Positions 34,908-44,933 of a stretch of DNA of 64,000 nucleotides are shown in pieces. The notes beneath the pieces were generated by a model. The model saw only the letters and a program-made list of their open reading frames with translations. It made no database searches and was not told the DNA's origin. The DNA comes from Nodosilinea sp. FACHB-141 (lineage in GTDB: Bacteria > Cyanobacteriota > Cyanobacteriia > Phormidesmidales > Phormidesmidaceae): the NCBI RefSeq assembly GCF_014696135.1, contig NZ_JACJPP010000007.1:124001-188000 (forward strand), given 5' to 3'. The first letter of the stretch is position 1; each line of letters opens with the position of its first letter. The translations under genes were made by a program, and so were the position numbers.

Positions 34908-37900
34908 TTAACTTCCGCCGATACGGGCGACGTCGCGAGCGTTTTCTTCGAAGGCAGCGGTGAGGGCATCGTCGCCGGTGAGCCCATCGGCCAAGGCTTT
35001 TTGGATGTGTTGCAGCACGCGCTTGTAGTCGCGGGGCATCACCTTCACAAACTTGGCGACGGAGCTATCCCAGTCTTCGAGCAGTTTCAGGCCCCGCTTG
35101 CTCTGGGTGTAATCGACATGGCGCTGGATCAGCTCTTGCAGATCGCGAATTTCTTCGGGGTCGGTGAGCTGCTCCAGATCCACCATTTCGGTGTTGCAGC
35201 GGGTGGCAAAATCACCCGCCTCATCGAGCACGTAGGCGATGCCGCCGCTCATGCCCGCCGCAAAGTTGCGCCCGGTTAACCCCAGCACGATCGCCTTGCC
35301 GCCGGTCATATATTCGCAGGCGTGGTCGCCAACGCCTTCTACTACTGCGGTCACACCTGAGTTGCGCACGCAGAAGCGCTCGCCCGCTAGGCCACGAATG
35401 TAGGCTTCACCGCTGGTAGCTCCGTAGAAGGCGACGTTGCCGGTGATGATGTTTTCAGCGGGCACAAAGGTCGACTGCTTGGGCGGATAGACGATCAGCT
35501 TGCCACCGCTGAGGCCCTTGCCCAGGTAGTCATTGGCTTCGCCTTCGAGTTCGAGGGTGACACCCTTGGGCACAAAGGCCCCAAAGCTTTGCCCGGCGCT
35601 GCCCTGAAAATGCAGGTGAACAGTGTCTTCGGGTAGCCCTTCCCAGTGACGCTTGGTGATTTCGTTGCCGAGAATGGTGCCCACCACCCGGTTGATGTTC
35701 TGGATGGGGAGGCTGGCGGTCACCTTTTCGCCGCGCTCAATGGCGGGGGCACATAGATCCAGCAGCTTGGTCATATCGAGGGATTTTTCTAAGCCGTGGT
35801 CTTGGGCCATCTGGCAGTAGCGACCCACCTCTGGCCCTACCTCCGGCTGGTGCAGCATGGGGGAGAGGTCGAGTCCCTTAGCCTTCCAGTGCTCAATGGC
35901 CGCCTTTGGCTCTAGCACATCGGTGCGGCCCACCATCTCATTGAGGGTGCGGAAGCCCAGTGCAGCCATAATCTCGCGCATGTCTTGAGCGATGAACTGC
36001 ATAAAGTTGACCACGTGGTCGGGGTCGCCCATAAAGTGCTTGCGCAGCTCAGGATCTTGGGTAGCGACGCCCACGGGGCAGGTGTTTAGGTGACAGACCC
36101 GCATCATGATGCAGCCTAGGGAGACCAGGGGCGCGGTGGCAAAGCCAAATTCTTCGGCCCCCAGCAGAGCCGCGACGACGACATCGCGGCCGGTTTTCAT
36201 TTGGCCGTCGGTTTCGACAATCACCCGACTGCGCAGGTTGTTCATCACCAGGGTTTGGTGAGTTTCCGCCAAACCCAGCTCCCACGGTAGACCGGCGTGC
36301 TTGATCGAGGTTTGGGGTGAGGCCCCAGTGCCGCCGTCAAACCCGGCAATGAGAATGACATCGGCGTGAGCCTTGGCCACCCCAGCGGCGATGGTGCCAA
36401 CACCGACTTCCGACACCAACTTGACGTTGACCCGGGCCTCACGGTTAGCGTTCTTGAGGTCATGGATCAGCTCGGCCAGATCTTCAATGGAGTAGATGTC
36501 GTGGTGGGGTGGGGGCGAAATCAGGCCCACACCGGGGGTCGAGTGGCGCACCTTGGCAATCCAGGGATAGACCTTGCGGCCCGGTAGCTGTCCGCCTTCG
36601 CCCGGTTTCGCGCCCTGGGCCATTTTGATCTGGATTTCTTGAGCTTGAGATAGGTAGAGGCTAGTGACGCCGAAGCGGCCAGAGGCCACCTGCTTGATGG
36701 CGCTGTTTTTAGAGTCGCCCTTCTCATTCGTCCAGGTGTAGCGATCGGGGTCTTCGCCGCCTTCGCCTGTGTTGGACTTGCCGCCGATGCGATTCATGGC
36801 GATCGCCAGCGCTTCATGGGCCTCCTTCGAGATCGACCCGTAGCTCATGGCTCCGGTCTTAAACCGCCGGGTGATGGCCTCTACCGGCTCCACCTCGTCG
36901 AGGGGAATCGGCTCGCGCTGCTTGAATTGCAGCAGATCGCGCAGGCGAAACATCTGCTTGTCTTGCTCGTTGACTAAGGCGGCGTAGCGCTTATAGGCAT
37001 CGTAATCGCCAGTGCGTACCGCTTTTTGCAGGGTGTGAATGACCTCAGGACTGAGCAAGTGGGCTTCGCCTTCTTTGCGCCACTGGTAGTCGCCACCCAC
37101 ATCGAGGGTGACACGATCGCTGGGGCGATCGGGGAAGGCGTGGCAGTGCCGCTTGAGGGCTTCTTCGGCCAGCATGTCTAGCCCGATGCCCTGAATGCGC
37201 GAAGCCGTCCAGGTAAAGTACTGGTCAATGACGGTTTGGTTCAGGCCCAGAGCCTCAAAGATCTGCGCACCACGATAGCTCTGAATGGTGGATATGCCGA
37301 TCTTGGAGGCGATCTTGATCACGCCCTTGGTGACGGCCTTGATGAAGTTCTGGCAGGCTTTCTCCAGATCCATGGGGGGGAGAAGCTGGTCGGCGATCAT
37401 GCCCTCAATGGTGTCGAACACCAGGTAGGGGTTGATGGCCCCGCAGCCATAGCCGATCAGGGTGGCGAAGTGGTGGACTTCGCGCGGTTCGCCCGACTCG
37501 AGGACGAGGCCGACGCGGGTGCGGCTACCATTGCGAATCAGGTGGTGGTGCAGGCCAGCGACGGCCAGCAGGGCGGGAATGGGGGCATGGTCAGCGTCGA
37601 TAGTGCGATCGCTCAGAATGATCAGGCTGGTGCCATTGGCGATCGCCTCGTCCGCCGCCGCAAAAATTCCGTTCAGCGCTGCTTCTAGCCCCGCTTCACC
37701 TTCCTCAGCTTTAAACACGATCGGCAGCGTCACCGAAGGAAATCCACTAGCCTCGGCACTCTTCAGCTTGGCCAGTTCCGCGTTGGTGATGATCGGCGTT
37801 TTGAGGTTGATCAGCCGACAGCTCTCGGGCTCGGGCTTGAGCAGATTGCGCTCGCTACCGATAGTGGTGTCTGCGGAGGTGATAATCGCCTCGCGAATGG

Positions 37901-39542
37901 AGTCGATGGGCGGGTTGGTCACCTGAGCAAACAGCTGGTGGAAATAGTCATACAGCAGCCGAGGCTTATTCGACAGCACGGGCAGCGGCGTGTCGGTGCC
38001 CATGGCACCCACGGCTTCGACCCCGCTCTCGGCCATGGGCTTGAGCAGCAGGCGCAGCTCCTCGAAGGTGTAGCCAAAGGCAGTTTGGGCGATCGATAGG
38101 GGTGCAGGGGTGGGTAGGGGCGCAGCATGCTGCGCCCCTACAGGGTTTGTGCCATTGCCGTTTAAACCTGCGGGGTTCGTGGACTCTGGCAGATCGCCCA
38201 GTTTCACTAGGTGCTGATCGAGCCATTCTCGGTAGGGTTGCTCGGCGGCGATCTGGTGCTTGATCTCTTCGTCGGAGACAATACGGCCCTCTTCCATATT
38301 CACTAAGAACATGCGGCCCGGCTCCAGGCGACCCTTGTAGGCGACTCGCTCGGGCTCGATGGGCAGCACCCCGGCTTCCGAGGCCATGATCACCAAGTCA
38401 TCTTTGGTGACGGTGTAGCGGGAGGGGCGCAGGCCGTTGCGATCGAGCACCGCACCCATCATGGTGCCGTCGGTGAAGGCGATCGCCGCTGGGCCATCCC
38501 AGGGCTCCATCAGGCAGGCGTGGTATTCGTAGAAAGCTTTTTTCTCAGCGCTCATCGACTCGTGGGCCGTCCAAGGTTCGGGCACCATCATCATCATGGC
38601 GTGGGGCAGGGAACGGCCCGCCAGGGTCATGAGTTCCAAAGTATTGTCGAAGATGCCGGAGTCGCTGCCTTCTTTGTTGATCAGGGGCTTGGCGCGATCG
38701 AGATCGCCGCCAAACAGCTCAGACTCAAACATCGACTGGCGAGCATACATCCAGTTGATGTTGCCGCGCAGGGTGTTGATTTCGCCGTTGTGGGCCACAT
38801 AGCGGTAGGGGTGAGCCCGCTCCCAGCTGGGGAAGGTGTTGGTGCTAAAGCGCGAGTGCACCAGGGCCAGGGCGCTTTCCATCGCCTCGTCGGCCAGGTC
38901 GGGGAAGTATAGTCCCACCTGTTCTGGCGTCAACATGCCCTTGTAGACCACCGTGCGGCAGGACAAGCTGGTGGCATACCAGTAGGGGTCGGTGGGGTGA
39001 ATGGCCGAGTGGGTGCGCTTGCGAATGATGTAGAGCTTGCGTTCAAAGGCTTGGTCGTCGGCCAGCTCAGGCGATCGCTGAATGAACACCTGCTGCATGA
39101 AAGGCTCGCTGGCCTTGGCCGTATCGCCTAGGGAAGCGTTGTCGGTGGGCACATCGCGCCAGCCCAGCACCTGCTGCCCTTCTTCTGCGGCAATTTGCTC
39201 AAAGATGCGACGACCTTGTTCGCGGTCTGCCGGGGTAGGTGACGAAAAGAAAAAGCCGACACCATAATGCCCCGGCCCTGGTAGGGTAATGCCCGCTTCT
39301 GCTGCTACCTTGGCCATAAATTTGTGAGGCATTTGCAGCAAAATACCTGCCCCGTCGCCAGTGTTGGCCTCAGCCCCCACCGCGCCTCGGTGGGCCAGAT
39401 TGACCAAAATCGTCAGCCCCTGCTGCACAATAGTGTGCGACTGAGCGCCCTTCATGTGGACGATGAAGCCAACGCCACAGGCATCGTGTTCGTACTGTGG
39501 ATGGTAAAGACCTTGAGCTTGGGGCGGTTGAGATAGGGTCAT
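34908..39542 (-). CDS. gltB: Glutamate synthase large subunit
   Basis: Catalytic subunit of glutamate synthase (1544 aa, normal length). Cleavage after a short leader would expose the glutaminase Cys in [10 protein letters not shown]. The FMN/synthase domain has [17 protein letters not shown] and [27 protein letters not shown], and the 3Fe-4S cluster Cys lie in [16 protein letters not shown]. The ATG at 39542 ([11 protein letters not shown]) is preferred over one 10 codons upstream. A REP-like palindrome (38114-38141) is read in frame within a linker ([14 protein letters not shown]). It transfers glutamine amide N to 2-oxoglutarate, with gltD following. Confidence 0.95.
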   Translation of the reverse strand: MTLSQPPQAQGLYHPQYEHDACGVGFIVHMKGAQSHTIVQQGLTILVNLAHRGAVGAEANTGDGAGILLQMPHKFMAKVAAEAGITLPGPGHYGVGFFFSSPTPADREQGRRIFEQIAAEEGQQVLGWRDVPTDNASLGDTAKASEPFMQQVFIQRSPELADDQAFERKLYIIRKRTHSAIHPTDPYWYATSLSCRTVVYKGMLTPEQVGLYFPDLADEAMESALALVHSRFSTNTFPSWERAHPYRYVAHNGEINTLRGNINWMYARQSMFESELFGGDLDRAKPLINKEGSDSGIFDNTLELMTLAGRSLPHAMMMMVPEPWTAHESMSAEKKAFYEYHACLMEPWDGPAAIAFTDGTMMGAVLDRNGLRPSRYTVTKDDLVIMASEAGVLPIEPERVAYKGRLEPGRMFLVNMEEGRIVSDEEIKHQIAAEQPYREWLDQHLVKLGDLPESTNPAGLNGNGTNPVGAQHAAPLPTPAPLSIAQTAFGYTFEELRLLLKPMAESGVEAVGAMGTDTPLPVLSNKPRLLYDYFHQLFAQVTNPPIDSIREAIITSADTTIGSERNLLKPEPESCRLINLKTPIITNAELAKLKSAEASGFPSVTLPIVFKAEEGEAGLEAALNGIFAAADEAIANGTSLIILSDRTIDADHAPIPALLAVAGLHHHLIRNGSRTRVGLVLESGEPREVHHFATLIGYGCGAINPYLVFDTIEGMIADQLLPPMDLEKACQNFIKAVTKGVIKIASKIGISTIQSYRGAQIFEALGLNQTVIDQYFTWTASRIQGIGLDMLAEEALKRHCHAFPDRPSDRVTLDVGGDYQWRKEGEAHLLSPEVIHTLQKAVRTGDYDAYKRYAALVNEQDKQMFRLRDLLQFKQREPIPLDEVEPVEAITRRFKTGAMSYGSISKEAHEALAIAMNRIGGKSNTGEGGEDPDRYTWTNEKGDSKNSAIKQVASGRFGVTSLYLSQAQEIQIKMAQGAKPGEGGQLPGRKVYPWIAKVRHSTPGVGLISPPPHHDIYSIEDLAELIHDLKNANREARVNVKLVSEVGVGTIAAGVAKAHADVILIAGFDGGTGASPQTSIKHAGLPWELGLAETHQTLVMNNLRSRVIVETDGQMKTGRDVVVAALLGAEEFGFATAPLVSLGCIMMRVCHLNTCPVGVATQDPELRKHFMGDPDHVVNFMQFIAQDMREIMAALGFRTLNEMVGRTDVLEPKAAIEHWKAKGLDLSPMLHQPEVGPEVGRYCQMAQDHGLEKSLDMTKLLDLCAPAIERGEKVTASLPIQNINRVVGTILGNEITKRHWEGLPEDTVHLHFQGSAGQSFGAFVPKGVTLELEGEANDYLGKGLSGGKLIVYPPKQSTFVPAENIITGNVAFYGATSGEAYIRGLAGERFCVRNSGVTAVVEGVGDHACEYMTGGKAIVLGLTGRNFAAGMSGGIAYVLDEAGDFATRCNTEMVDLEQLTDPEEIRDLQELIQRHVDYTQSKRGLKLLEDWDSSVAKFVKVMPRDYKRVLQHIQKALADGLTGDDALTAAFEENARDVARIGGS
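38114..38141. repeat. REP-like 28-bp palindrome, copy 2, inside gltB
   Basis: Identical in all 28 bases to copy 1 (27696-27723). It lies inside the gltB frame and is translated as [11 protein letters not shown]. Flanking Pro/Asn/Thr/Gly residues form a low-complexity linker just before the conserved [12 protein letters not shown]. Confidence 0.85.
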
Positions 39543-40807
39543 TGATTTATCGAGCAACAGGAAGGAACTCAAACAGACATAGCTATGGACCGTGCCTAGC
39601 TATTCTGCGATGAGCCATGGGGTATTGACTAGTCCCTTAAGAAAATAATCAGATCAATGTCTTAAGAAGTTTGCGAAATATCACAAAAGCTAGGGCTTTT
39701 TAACCGCCAAGAATTTCTGCTAAATCGAGCACATCTATAGGAAAAGATATATTGTGCTCGCCAGTGAATTGTCTTGGGTGAGCCAGAGTCGCTTGTGTCT
39801 ATGCTAGCAGCCTGATTTTTGCCAAGTTGAAAGGCTGTTTGCAAAGGGACCTGTCGCAACTTGATTCACAGCCCCTTGAAAGAGTGTATTCAACCCCAGA
39901 ATCTCTTTTGAAGAAGGATATTTAAGGAGAAACTCAGATTCTTGCTATGTAGGGATAGAACCTCTAAATCAATATTCAAGCATATTGCTGCGATGAGTAA
40001 TCAGCAACAAAGCTAAGCTTAATCAGGCCTTATTTTTGCTCGCATATACTGGCTGAATCAGTTTAAAGTGTAACTACCCTGCCGTAATCTTTATGAGATT
40101 TAAAGGGCTGGCAAATTGTGCACTCTATCTATTGAATGGCAGCAGTTTCAAAGATCACATTCTCCTGCAGGCTGTGTTGATTAGATCGAGTGATCTGGTT
40201 ATCGCTTCCTTTGGTCAGAAAAATGCTGTGAAAAGACCATGGTTTGTTCGACTACTGAGAAATGCCAGCCTCATTTTGTTGCTTTTAATGTTGTGGCGAA
40301 GAACATAGGGCGATCGCCTCACAAGGCTGACATGCCATTGAGCGGAGTTCCCTGCTTCCTTAACCTTCTCAAAAGTCTGTCTCTGCTTCCTCACCGCTTC
40401 CTTCCTAAGCAGTTAATAAGCTTTTCCTCTATCTAAGCTTTCTATATGCCTGTCTAACGAGATTAGACCCGTACACAAATTCTTGCCAAATGTCAATATT
40501 TCGCTCGATGGTTATTCTGTCAGAGCCTGAGAGTTTTTTGGCAGCGCTCTAAGGCACCTGACCCTTGATTTTGCGTTCTTCTAGTACCTATTCCCAAAGG
40601 TAGATGACGGAAAAGAAGCAACTCACTGTGTCATTAGCTTTATGGAAATTTCATTGAAGTTTATCAAAACTTTAATTAACCTCTAGTTAATCTTACCTAC
40701 CATAACTTAAGTATAAGTTTACCTTTAGATAACCTTTGACCTTCTTTTGCATAGGTTATCTGTCGCCATTGCTATTAAGTTTTGCCCCCAACTTAGGATT
40801 CATAGAC
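39543..40807. other. 1.2-kb gene-poor, AT-rich divergent spacer
   Basis: Spacer between gltB and the sulfotransferase. It holds only short open frames (such as 40093-40308) with no family features. No NtcA site of the GTA-N8-TAC form was found near gltB by eye. The HIP1 frequency is low and base composition is AT-rich, as in the flanking sulfotransferase gene. It may be decayed or foreign DNA. Confidence 0.5.
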
Positions 40808-41842
40808 ATGGTGAAGCAAGGTGCATCGCCCCGCCTTACTGCGACTTCGGCTGTTGATACGTTAACCCGAGGGCTCAGCACTCAGCGCCCTCTCGTAAAA
40901 TCTCCCTTCTTTATTTGTTGCTCAGGGCGGTCTGGTTCTACCCACCTACGCCTCATGCTGGATCACCACCCTCAGTTATCTTGTGTTGATGAAGTGGGTT
41001 ACATCACCGAGCTGGTGTCTGATGATGGCGATATGCCTGATGTGGCAACGTACCGCCAGTGGCTAGAATCTGATTTCATTTTTCAATCTTGTTGCGACTT
41101 CACTATCGACCCTGATTTAGACTTCTATGAATTGGTAAACGATTTTCTTTGCCAACAGAAGGATTGCAGCAATAAGCAGGCAGTGGGTGCAATCAGCCAT
41201 TTTGATTTCATTCGGCTTTTAAAGCTTTGGCCAGATGCACGTTTTATTCACATGGTGCGAGATGGGCGAGATGTCGCCTATTCCTGGATGAAGGAGATGC
41301 ATCTCTTTGAAAATCCTTGGTTCGCCGCTGAGAAATGGCGTGAGGCAGAGCAGGCTTGGGAGCGGTTGGCTCAGCGTCTTCCCGAGGGACAGTATCTAGA
41401 AATTACCTATGAGGATATGGTCAACGACACGGTAGGTACACTGACAGAGGTTTGTCAGTTTCTAGGTGTTGACTATGATGCTGAAATGCTGAAATTTAGT
41501 AAAGCAGGAAGCTACTTCACTTTGCCAGATCCAAAGTTTAGTGGTCTATGGCGATCGCATCTCTCTCCCTGGGAAATACAAGTAGCAGAAGCCAACATTT
41601 CAGATTTGCTCATTGATAGAGGCTATAGGCTCAGCGAACTGCCCAGGTTGACGGTTAGCTCTCTAGATCTGAAGCGGTTTAAGCTGGTGGAGAAGGTATT
41701 TATGTGGCGGCAACGCATTGGCTTTTTTGGCCTGCGTCTGTCAGCAGCTGAGTACTTCTCACGTCGCCTTGGTCTGCAGGGGTGGCACCGACGGGTAAAA
41801 CAAAACATGCATGCGATTTCAATTCCTGCTTTGAAGCGCTAG
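40808..41842 (+). CDS. Sulfotransferase family protein
   Basis: A 344-aa PAPS-dependent sulfotransferase. The 5'-phosphosulfate loop is FICCSGRSGSTHLRLML (about residue 35), the 3'-phosphate motif is HMVRDGRDVAYSW (about 150). Further conserved parts are WEQ-like EAEQAWERLAQRLPEG and LEITYEDMVNDTVGTLTEVCQFLG. ATG at 40808 (MVKQGASPR) is preferred over the long upstream frame. It likely sulfates a sugar or lipid; the acceptor is unknown. The surrounding DNA is AT-rich and gene-poor, which hints at transfer. Confidence 0.85.
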   Translation: MVKQGASPRLTATSAVDTLTRGLSTQRPLVKSPFFICCSGRSGSTHLRLMLDHHPQLSCVDEVGYITELVSDDGDMPDVATYRQWLESDFIFQSCCDFTIDPDLDFYELVNDFLCQQKDCSNKQAVGAISHFDFIRLLKLWPDARFIHMVRDGRDVAYSWMKEMHLFENPWFAAEKWREAEQAWERLAQRLPEGQYLEITYEDMVNDTVGTLTEVCQFLGVDYDAEMLKFSKAGSYFTLPDPKFSGLWRSHLSPWEIQVAEANISDLLIDRGYRLSELPRLTVSSLDLKRFKLVEKVFMWRQRIGFFGLRLSAAEYFSRRLGLQGWHRRVKQNMHAISIPALKR

Positions 41843-41889
41843 CGACCCAACAAGGCAAGACAGCCTCCGCGTTTGCCGCGTTCACTCTC

Positions 41890-41937
41890 ATCCCTGGCCC
41901 TTCTTAAAAAAGAGAAGAGCTGGGGATTTCTATATTT
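41890..41937 (+). terminator. Probable terminator of the sulfotransferase gene
   Basis: ATCCCTGGCCCTTCTT pairs, with G-U wobbles, with AGAAGAGCTGGGGAT over an A-rich loop and is followed by TTCTATATTT. It begins 48 bp past the stop. Confidence 0.6.
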
Positions 41938-42492
41938 ATGAGGTGTGAGTTTTGTATAGGCCGCAGGCCGATCGCAACCGGACGAAGTTGAACCTGTAGG
42001 GCGGGCGCGATCGCCAGGCTCATCCTCGCAGCCACAAGGGTGGCATAAAGCTGTACTGACTTCTTCAATTTGGGATTCCTAGAGCGACGCAACAGAATCG
42101 TGGGGGATAACGCAGTGGAGTGGCGAGCTGGGTAAAATCGCCCCAAGCAGGCCAATCCGCCGCCTGTAAAGCGCTGAGGCTAATTTAATCCACCGAATCC
42201 CAGCGCTGGTACGCAAGGCTTGCTGCGAATAAAACGTCCTTATTGAAAATCTGTTGCATTAATCCCGAGGCTTGGGTATCTTAGTAACAACGATAGTCAA
42301 TAGCAAAGCAACCGATGTCCCCAGGGTATCGCGTCCAGTAATTCTTAGAAAAATGCCTTAATGCTTTCTGGGAAAGGGATCCAGCTTTTTCAAACCTCGG
42401 CTGAGCCCAACACCTTAGCGTTTAGTTCAGAGTTAGTTTCAATAAGTTCTGACCCCTAGCGGTCAACACTATGGAGATTCAGTCGAGTTAAT
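41938..42492. other. Spacer of about 550 bp, no feature recognised
   Basis: GC-mixed sequence with no convincing gene; short open frames on the minus strand lack codon signal. No known riboswitch or RNA family was recognised. It contains the promoter of the downstream ferredoxin pair. Confidence 0.35.
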
Positions 42493-42780
42493 ATGCACGT
42501 TTTAGAGTCAGATTATTTAGGGTCAGGGCAAGACCTGCAAAATACTGCCCCCGCTCAAACCGTGGTTGATTTAGACCGGGTAACCCGCTGGAACGTCTAC
42601 CGCCGCCTGCAAGAGCTGAACCTAGTGTGCGCCTGTGGTAGCGATCGCCCGCTTACTGTCGCCATCGACACCCCTGCCGATGCTTTGCTGGTTTGGAGCG
42701 TGGTGCAGGCTGCCATTCAGCCCAAGCTATGCCTCGCCGACCACCTGAAGCGCTGCTGGCAGCAAAGGAGCCTGACATGA
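42493..42780 (+). CDS. Small conserved hypothetical protein coupled to a 2Fe-2S protein
   Basis: A 95-aa protein not recognised by family name. It reads DLDRVTRWNVYRRLQELNLVCACGSDRPLTVAIDTPADALLVWSVVQAAI, with two Cys in a CxC arrangement and one further Cys near the end. There is no signal or membrane segment. Its TGA overlaps the start of the next gene (ATGA), so the two are translationally coupled, and a role tied to the 2Fe-2S protein is likely. The length and pattern suggest a small adaptor; this is inference. Confidence 0.6.
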   Translation: MHVLESDYLGSGQDLQNTAPAQTVVDLDRVTRWNVYRRLQELNLVCACGSDRPLTVAIDTPADALLVWSVVQAAIQPKLCLADHLKRCWQQRSLT

Positions 42781-43358
42781 GCCGCCATGAGCCCGCCACC
42801 CTAGAGGCTGGTACTGTCTCCACTGGTCAAGTGCTCAAGGGTCAATACAGTGGGGTCTATCGCTCCGACAAAGGCAAGATCAAGGGACTGCTGCTGCAAG
42901 CCGGTGAAGCCAAGTTCACTGTTAAGCTGCCCAAATATTTGCGTCCCATGCTGATGCGTGAGTTAGCACCGGGTGACTTCGTGCAGGTCTGGGCCTATCC
43001 CGAAGACGATCGCTGGCGGGCAATTAATGTTTTGCCTCTGCCCAAGTGCGAGGCGGAGGTACTGCAACAGCAGTGGGGCGACCTTGCCCCTGTCCCAGAG
43101 CTGACTCGAACCTCGCAAAAACGCATGTGCATCGAGATTTGCACTAAGGGCAAATGCTACAAGCAGGGGGCGCGTCAAGTCCACAGCGCCCTGCAAGAGG
43201 TCGTGGATCGCGATCCAGCTTTGGCCCACGTTGCTATCAAGGAAACTGGCTGCATGAAAGCCTGCAAGCAAGGCCCAAACCTTCGCCTGCCCAATGGCCG
43301 AATGCTGCACCGGGTCAGCCCCGCCGACGCTTTAGCGCAGCTGGACGCAAAACGATGA
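42777..43358 (+). CDS. Thioredoxin-like 2Fe-2S ferredoxin-domain protein
   Basis: A 193-aa protein. Its C-terminal part (about 117-190) is a thioredoxin-like 2Fe-2S ferredoxin: CTKGKCYKQGARQV provides two Cys and TGCMKACKQGPNLRLPNG the other two, with LPNGRMLHRVSP as the usual end. The N-terminal part (about 15-85) looks like a small beta-rich domain (VLKGQYSGVYRSDKGKIKGLLLQAG). ATG at 42777 overlaps the stop of the preceding gene. Electron transfer or iron-sulfur handling is likely; its partner is unknown. No respiratory or hydrogenase genes are adjacent. Confidence 0.8.
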   Translation: MSRHEPATLEAGTVSTGQVLKGQYSGVYRSDKGKIKGLLLQAGEAKFTVKLPKYLRPMLMRELAPGDFVQVWAYPEDDRWRAINVLPLPKCEAEVLQQQWGDLAPVPELTRTSQKRMCIEICTKGKCYKQGARQVHSALQEVVDRDPALAHVAIKETGCMKACKQGPNLRLPNGRMLHRVSPADALAQLDAKR

Positions 43359-43502
43359 CCGCTCAGGAATCTAATCCCCAGCGGTAGGACTATTGGCTGG
43401 TGATTGTGACTGGGCGTTTTCAAACTGGATTATCTGGAAGGTGTATCTCGATTCGTAGGTGGTGAGCGTGAGCGATCGTCCGCTGGAGGACAACTACAGC
43501 AA

Positions 43503-43540
43503 AATAACCCTGCCCTCAATGAATGAGCAGCAGGGTTTGC
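43503..43540 (-). terminator. Terminator of dps
   Basis: Minus strand: AACCCTGCTGC ... GGGCAGGGTT followed by ATTTTG, about 20 bp after the dps stop. Confidence 0.65.
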
Positions 43541-43559
43541 AGATGGCTCTTCTCAGCAA

Positions 43560-44096
43560 CTACCAGCCCAGTTTGAGGCTGTCTGGAGTGAGGAAGTGCT
43601 CTAGATGGTAAGCCCGCTCCTCGGTTTTCAGCAAAATTTGCTCGTAGAGGTAGCGAGTAGCGCGATCGCCCAAGCTCTCAGCCTGGGCAGCCAGCCGACG
43701 AATCAGTTCGATCAGCGACTGCTCAGCTTTCAGATCGTGGTCGATCATGATGCGGCAGCGGTAGGTGTCGTCGTTTTCCATGTCGAAGCAGCACAGCTCA
43801 GCCAGCTTGCCAAAGCTGAGAGGAGGAATTCCCCCCAGCCCGTGCAGGCGCTCTCCCACCTCGTGAGCGTGGCCTTGAGCCGCTTCGTAGCTCTCCTCGA
43901 AATAGTTGTGGAGCATGTAGTACTCAGAACCTTCCACAACAAAATGGTGCTTTTGGTACTGCAACGACAGGGCTGTAAAGCTGGCATAGAGCGTCGCCAG
44001 TCCATCCACCACTGGTTCTGTAACCGACTTCTCCAGCAATACTGGGTTGTTTGCCACCTCGCCATAGGTTTGCAGCAGAGTCTCAGTAATCGGCAT
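43560..44096 (-). CDS. dps: Dps/ferritin-family iron-storage and DNA-protection protein
   Basis: A 178-aa Dps-like ferritin that oxidises and stores iron with peroxide. It has YQKHHFVVEG with the ferroxidase His, then LHNYFEESYEAAQGHAHEVGERLHGLGGIP, the usual HxxxD/E helix pattern. The N-terminus is MPITETLLQTYGEV. ATG at 44096 fits the GGGGG ribosome site better than the ATG at 44102, which sits too close. It is divergent from the Fur-family gene across a 360-bp spacer that holds a palindrome. Control by a PerR- or Fur-type repressor is likely but unproven. Confidence 0.88.
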   Translation of the reverse strand: MPITETLLQTYGEVANNPVLLEKSVTEPVVDGLATLYASFTALSLQYQKHHFVVEGSEYYMLHNYFEESYEAAQGHAHEVGERLHGLGGIPPLSFGKLAELCCFDMENDDTYRCRIMIDHDLKAEQSLIELIRRLAAQAESLGDRATRYLYEQILLKTEERAYHLEHFLTPDSLKLGW

Positions 44097-44459
44097 AAGC
44101 ATCCCCCTTTTTTAGCAGTGAAAGCAGCCCTAGCCTTTCAGGGTTGCTTATTGAGCCTAGCTCATTTTTTTGAATCTAGCTAATAACTTTGTTTGCCTAA
44201 AAAAGTATGGAGAAGTGCAGAATTTAACTGTTAATAGGAATAGCGAAAATGATTTTCAATAGGTTGAATTCTTTGTATCGAAACTGATTGGCGATAGGCT
44301 CAAACCCCTTGGTGAAAGCCACTTTCAATAACAATGACTAATTTAATAAGCCTAGGGCGATCGCCCAAAATCCTGCTTTAGTTATTCCCTTCGTTAGATG
44401 TCAATGCTCTGATTTATATGGTCAACCTAACTGCTTTCTTCAATTGTGACGACCAGACG
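44097..44459. other. Divergent dps/fur control region
   Basis: About 360 bp of AT-rich sequence with the promoters of dps and the Fur-family gene. One perfect palindrome at 44245-44257 stands out; otherwise there is no open frame or RNA of note. Confidence 0.5.
44245..44257. promoter_or_regulatory. Candidate Fur/PerR operator
   Basis: GAAAATGATTTTC is a perfect 6-1-6 palindrome, in line with Fur-family site layout. It lies about 150 bp from the dps start and 200 bp from the regulator start. The match is by eye and sites of this size occur by chance in AT-rich DNA. Confidence 0.45.
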
Positions 44460-44933
44460 ATGGAACAAGATCCAGCTCTGCCTAGCTTAAATCAAGAGCC
44501 CGAACTACTCAAAACCGTTCTTAATAAGGAAGGGTTTCGGTTCACCAACCAGCGACAAAAAATACTGGACTTGTTTCAGTCGGCAGCTCTGGGTCATCAC
44601 CTCAATGCTGAAGAAATCCATCAGCAGTTGCTAGATCAGGGTGAAAAAATCAGCTTTTCTACCATCTATAGAGCGTTACACGTCATGGTCAGATTAGGGT
44701 TGCTGCAAGAGCTAGAGCTAGCTGAGGGCAGAAAGTATTACGAACTCAATACTCCCTTTATGAATCAGCACCACCATTTGGTCTGTGTTCACTGCGGCGA
44801 TGTAGAAGAGTTTGAAGATGCCAAAATGACCCAGGTGGGCAGCAATGAGAGTGCCTCCCACGGGTTCTCGCTGCTGAACTGCCAGTTTACGGTGTATGGC
44901 ATTTGCCCTAGCTGCCAGTCACTGCTGGGCTAA
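44460..44933 (+). CDS. Fur-family transcriptional regulator (PerR/Fur type)
   Basis: A 157-aa metal-dependent repressor. The N-terminal winged helix shows FRFTNQRQKILDLFQSA and ISFSTIYRALHVMVRLGLLQELEL; the metal-binding part has NQHHHLVCVHCGDVEEFEDAK and a C-terminal ICPSC pair, so a structural zinc site (CxxC twice) is present. The HHH block supplies the regulatory site. It resembles the peroxide-sensing PerR of cyanobacteria more than classic Fur, but this is not certain. An ATG 14 codons upstream (44418) is possible. It is divergent from dps. Confidence 0.88.
   Translation: MEQDPALPSLNQEPELLKTVLNKEGFRFTNQRQKILDLFQSAALGHHLNAEEIHQQLLDQGEKISFSTIYRALHVMVRLGLLQELELAEGRKYYELNTPFMNQHHHLVCVHCGDVEEFEDAKMTQVGSNESASHGFSLLNCQFTVYGICPSCQSLLG

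Noticed and set aside
39543-39700. NtcA-binding site in front of gltB
   Set aside because: No GTA-N8-TAC match was found near the start.
40093-40308. A 71-aa plus-strand open frame with a hydrophobic end in the gene-poor zone
   Set aside because: No ribosome site, no family features and no neighbour support. It looks like a chance frame in AT-rich DNA.
40490-40560. Possible structured RNA (GAGCCTGAGAG ... CTCTAAGGC)
   Set aside because: The pairing is short and imperfect and does not match a known RNA.
41904-42155. An 83-aa minus-strand open frame after the sulfotransferase
   Set aside because: It overlaps the terminator hairpin and has no recognisable features.
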